This document shows positions 62,107 to 64,000 of a stretch of 64,000 nucleotides of DNA, piece after piece. Numbering within the stretch: position 1 is the first letter of the stretch; each line of letters opens with the position of its first letter. Both the position numbers and the translations under genes were made by a program. The DNA is from Anaerobranca californiensis DSM 14826 (GTDB taxonomy: Bacteria; Bacillota; Proteinivoracia; Proteinivoracales; Proteinivoracaceae), in NCBI RefSeq assembly GCF_900142275.1, contig NZ_FRAI01000005.1, forward strand, positions 186,001 to 250,000. The letters run 5' to 3'. The notes beneath the pieces were generated by a model that searched no databases, was not told the origin of the DNA, and saw only the letters and a program-made list of their open reading frames with translations.

Positions 62107-62656
62107 AATCAATTGGTAATCCTACTTCTTTAATAATCTCAACCATTTCTTCATAATTTAAAGAGCCAACATGTTGAAATCTAATTATACCATCTTTGTC
62201 TAAAACTAAAGTTTTTGGTATAAAACGCACCGTATACTGTACAGCCACTTCAGGGGTCCCCCGTAAAATTTTAAAACTGTATCCTAAATTTGCTAAATAG
62301 TCTTTAATTGAATCAAAGTCTCTATCTAAATTAATTGTAATCATTTCAAATCCTTTGTCCTTATATTGTAAATATAATTGGTCTTTATAAGGCATCTCCC
62401 TTAAACAGGCTGGACAAGCCAAACTCCAAAAATTAAGCATTACAACTTTACCTCTAAAATCATATAAATTATATGATTTTCCTTCTAAATCAACTAAAGT
62501 AAAGTCTGGAGCTAACTGACCTATCTCAATCCCCACTACTTTATCTTCATTCACTATATTATCCAGTTTATCTCTGGATTTCAAAAAGTCAGTAGCTATA
62601 AATACACTTGTTATCACTATCAATAAACCTACTATAACAAGACTTTTTTTGTTCAA
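62105..62656 (-). CDS. TlpA/ResA-like membrane-anchored thioredoxin
   Basis: Extracytoplasmic thiol-disulfide oxidoreductase. An N-terminal signal-anchor helix (about 5-22) is followed by a thioredoxin fold of the AhpC/TSA-Redoxin type, with the active-site motif CPAC at 81-84 and the cis-Pro in RFIPKTLVLD. TTG start with AAGGAGG upstream. Length 183. It lies directly after ccdA, the expected electron donor, so the two likely form a reductive pathway for cytochrome c or other exported proteins. Confidence 0.9.
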   Translation of the reverse strand: MNKKSLVIVGLLIVITSVFIATDFLKSRDKLDNIVNEDKVVGIEIGQLAPDFTLVDLEGKSYNLYDFRGKVVMLNFWSLACPACLREMPYKDQLYLQYKDKGFEMITINLDRDFDSIKDYLANLGYSFKILRGTPEVAVQYTVRFIPKTLVLDKDGIIRFQHVGSLNYEEMVEIIKEVGLPID

Positions 62657-62657
62657 A

Positions 62658-62993
62658 TTAAAACCTCCTTACTAGCCACAGGGATATAACGGATAAGTAA
62701 TCGAAAAACAACAATATCCCGACTAAAATTAAAATAAATCCACTTAATTTATGTAAATAAGGCAAATACCTATTAATCCTTTTTATATTCATCATTTTCC
62801 CCATAAAAATCATTGAAACTACTATGGGAATAGCAAATCCAAGGGAATATGCAGCTAATAAAATAGCACCATCAAAAACTGTATTAACATTAGTGCTTAA
62901 AATTAAAATAGATGCTAATACTGGACCTACACAAGGGAGCCAACCAGTTCCTAAAAAGATACCAAATAAAAAGGAACCTAGCATACCCCCCAA
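62658..62993 (-). CDS. ccdA: Cytochrome c biogenesis protein CcdA, C-terminal part (gene frameshifted)
   Basis: C-terminal three or four transmembrane helices of CcdA: MLGSFLFGIFLGTGWLPCVG, then PVLASILILS. The WLPCVGP motif holds the second redox Cys. The N-terminal part is at 63004-63333 in another frame. Removing one T from the T9 run (A9 at about 63020-63028 on the plus strand) gives a single frame reading FFSPSKNRKKNLGGMLGSF, a plausible loop. The intact protein would have about 220 residues. Confidence 0.85.
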   Translation of the reverse strand: MGGMLGSFLFGIFLGTGWLPCVGPVLASILILSTNVNTVFDGAILLAAYSLGFAIPIVVSMIFMGKMMNIKRINRYLPYLHKLSGFILILVGILLFFDYLSVISLWLVRRF

Positions 62994-63003
62994 ATTTTTC
63001 TTT

Positions 63004-63333
63004 CTATTTTTTGAAGGTGAAAAAAAAATTCAGTTGAATAACCCCTAACATAGATAAACCAAAAAGTATAATAAACAATCCACCAATCCTTCTGATAATA
63101 CTTAAGTAGTTAAATAACAACCTACCTATAATAGAAGCATTGATACCCAAAAAGATAAACACTAAACTAAAACCTAATACAAAAACTAAAGTATTTAATA
63201 TTAAATTAATCCCTTTACCCTTATGATTAAATGCTACTAATTGGGCGTAAAAACTGGGAATAAGGGGAAAAACACAGGGAGAAAGTACTGACACCATCCC
63301 TCCCCAAAAGGCAATACCTAAAGTAAGATCCAT
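63004..63333 (-). CDS. ccdA: Cytochrome c biogenesis protein CcdA, N-terminal part (gene frameshifted)
   Basis: N-terminal half of the thiol-electron carrier that passes reducing power from cytoplasmic thioredoxin across the membrane. It has the first redox Cys in the VLSPCVFPLIP motif and three hydrophobic helices, ending in FFFTFKK before an early stop. GGGAGG precedes the ATG. The rest of the protein follows in another frame at 62658-62993. Upstream is copZ with a weak terminator between them. Confidence 0.87.
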   Translation of the reverse strand: MDLTLGIAFWGGMVSVLSPCVFPLIPSFYAQLVAFNHKGKGINLILNTLVFVLGFSLVFIFLGINASIIGRLLFNYLSIIRRIGGLFIILFGLSMLGVIQLNFFFTFKK

Positions 63334-63351
63334 AAATCAACCTCCCTTTGT

Positions 63352-63375
63352 AAAAAAAGGAACCCTTTAGGTCCC
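63352..63375 (-). terminator. Terminator between copZ and ccdA
   Basis: GGAACC and GGTCCC (one G-U pair on the RNA) form a six-base-pair hairpin with a loop of five, then seven T on the minus strand, right at the copZ stop. It would partly or fully separate csoR-copZ from ccdA-tlpA. Confidence 0.6.
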
Positions 63376-63578
63376 TATAAGACTGAATACCCTGCTTCTT
63401 CAATGGCATTTATTATAGACTCTTTAGATATTAGAGCATCATTAAAAGTTACTATTACTTTACCTTCACCTAAATCCACTTTAACATCTTTTACTCCTAG
63501 TTCTATTAAAGCTTTTTCTACTGACACTTTGCAATGATTGCAGCTCATTCCCGAAACCTTTAATTCTAATGTAACCAT
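63375..63578 (-). CDS. copZ: Copper chaperone CopZ (HMA domain)
   Basis: 67-residue heavy-metal-associated domain with the GMSCNHC metal motif near residue 9, and the beta-alpha-beta-beta-alpha-beta pattern ending in IEEAGYSVL. AAGGAGG precedes the ATG. It follows csoR by about 15 bases, so it is likely induced by copper through CsoR. A CopA-type ATPase, the usual partner, is not in the window. Confidence 0.93.
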   Translation of the reverse strand: MVTLELKVSGMSCNHCKVSVEKALIELGVKDVKVDLGEGKVIVTFNDALISKESIINAIEEAGYSVL

Positions 63579-63593
63579 CTCTTTATACCCTCC

Positions 63594-63854
63594 TTATTTT
63601 AAAAATTTTGATAATACCTGCATCAATTCAGCAATCTTTTCTTCTTGCTCCTCATTTTTTATAGCTTCACTTACACAGCCTTTAGTATGTTTTTCTAAAA
63701 CTAATATTCCAACTTTAGTAATAGCTGATCTAACAGCAGCAATTTGAGTTAATATATCAACACAATATCTTCCATCTTCCATCATTTTTTGGATTCCACG
63801 GATTTGCCCTTCAATTTTTTTTAACCTACTAATTAGTTCTTTATTACTATCCAT
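63594..63854 (-). CDS. csoR: Copper-sensing transcriptional repressor CsoR
   Basis: Tetrameric helical repressor of the CsoR/RcnR family. The copper ligands are all present: Cys31 (YCVDIL), His56 and Cys60 (HTKGC), which is the Cys-His-Cys pattern of Cu(I) sensors. ATG 63854 has GGAGG upstream, giving 86 residues; the 16-codon extension at 63902 overlaps the operator and is rejected. Promoter at 63891-63919 and an operator-like palindrome at 63867-63881. Confidence 0.94.
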   Translation of the reverse strand: MDSNKELISRLKKIEGQIRGIQKMMEDGRYCVDILTQIAAVRSAITKVGILVLEKHTKGCVSEAIKNEEQEEKIAELMQVLSKFLK

Positions 63855-63866
63855 GCAAGAACCTCC

Positions 63867-63881
63867 TACCCCTATATGGTA
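63867..63881 (-). promoter_or_regulatory. Candidate CsoR operator
   Basis: On the minus strand TACCATATAGGGGTA, a partial inverted repeat of TACC and GGTA with a G-rich right arm. CsoR operators are G-tract pseudo-palindromes. It lies between the -10 and the ribosome binding site of csoR, where bound repressor would block transcription. Confidence 0.5.
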
Positions 63882-63890
63882 TATATCTAT

Positions 63891-63919
63891 ATCATATATC
63901 ACCTTTATATTTTTGTCAA
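63891..63919 (-). promoter_or_regulatory. Promoter for csoR-copZ (SigA-type)
   Basis: On the minus strand a perfect TTGACA (63914-63919), 17 bases, then TATGAT (63891-63896). It lies about 40 bases before the csoR ATG. Confidence 0.8.
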
Positions 63920-63940
63920 CTAAGGGAGGTATAAAGATTT

Positions 63941-64000
63941 TTAGGCCCCTTTTTTTCTGTTTAATAAATAATATAACAGAAAACCTATTATTATGAATGC
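63941..64000 (-). CDS. 3' end of a membrane protein gene (edge fragment)
   Basis: The last 60 bases read on the minus strand as AFIIIGFLLYYLLNRKKGA followed by TAA, an uninterrupted frame to the window edge. It resembles a C-terminal transmembrane helix with a basic cytoplasmic tail. Its stop is about 20 bases upstream of the csoR promoter -35. Nothing more can be said. Confidence 0.4.
   Translation of the reverse strand, partial: AFIIIGFLLYYLLNRKKGA

Noticed and set aside
1-64000. CRISPR arrays, transposons, prophage, tRNA or rRNA genes
   Set aside because: No regularly spaced repeats, transposase or integrase frames, tRNA-like folds or rRNA stretches were seen when reading both strands.

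Overview
The window is a chromosomal core segment from an AT-rich, endospore-forming member of the Firmicutes. It looks like a Clostridia-type organism rather than a Bacillus. It carries sporulation genes: two alpha/beta SASPs, spoVM, spoIIGA-sigE-sigG, spoVD and a ylmC-type gene. It also carries strong AGGAGG ribosome binding sites, many GTG/TTG starts, and rho-independent terminators. Almost every gene is on the minus strand. Only rpmB and rqcH read rightward. I saw no rRNA, tRNA, CRISPR array, prophage, transposase or IS.

Layout, left to right. (1) 1-310: the start of a minus-strand gene running off the left edge, preceded by an unusually GC-rich, highly structured leader that I could not assign to a known RNA class. 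(2) 310-28,800: a long block matching the Bacillus subtilis yloA-sdaAA order: rqcH, Ca2+-ATPase, yicC, remA, gmk, rpoZ, coaBC, priA, def, fmt, a DUF116 gene and a zinc protease, rsmB, rlmN, prpC, prkC, rsgA, rpe, a TPP-riboswitch-controlled thiT, thiN, a phosphodiesterase, spoVM, rpmB, asp23, fakA, degV/fakB, sdaAB, sdaAA and two SASP genes. (3) 28,500-32,500: uracil permease under a PyrR-type attenuator, a RluD-type pseudouridine synthase, lspA, a DksA/TraR-type zinc finger and a DUF5665 gene. (4) 32,550-41,200: aroA-aroB-aroC, two nucleoside-recognition (Gate) membrane proteins, divIVA, ylmH, yggT, a PLP-binding protein, an HlyD-like membrane adaptor, nrdR, ylmC, and a small secreted-like protein coupled to sigG. 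(5) 41,200-60,730: sigG, sigE, spoIIGA, ftsZ, ftsA, sbp, DUF881, ftsQ, murA, murB, ftsW/spoVE, murD, mraY, murF, murE, spoVD, ftsL, rsmH, mraZ, i.e. the division and cell-wall cluster. (6) 60,800-64,000: a small zinc ribbon, an unrecognised membrane-anchored protein, a TlpA-like thioredoxin, CcdA, CopZ and CsoR, and the tail of a membrane protein at the right edge.

Functionally the window joins peptidoglycan precursor synthesis, divisome assembly and the mother-cell/forespore sigma switch (SpoIIGA processes pro-SigE; SigG follows). It adds translation, start-codon processing, PASTA-kinase signalling, the shikimate pathway and copper sensing.

The most notable anomaly is that four unrelated genes (Ca2+-ATPase, spoIIGA, the DUF881 gene, ccdA) are each broken by exactly one base, each time inside a homopolymer run. 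Restoring one base in each yields a family-length protein. This looks more like sequence error than four real pseudogenes, but slippage is possible for the A/T runs. Other points of interest are the leader at the left edge, four small genes of 31-54 codons, the absence of murG, sepF and pgeF from their usual places, and near-identical inverted repeats flanking the Ca2+-ATPase gene. I found no clear evidence of an entirely new multi-gene system.
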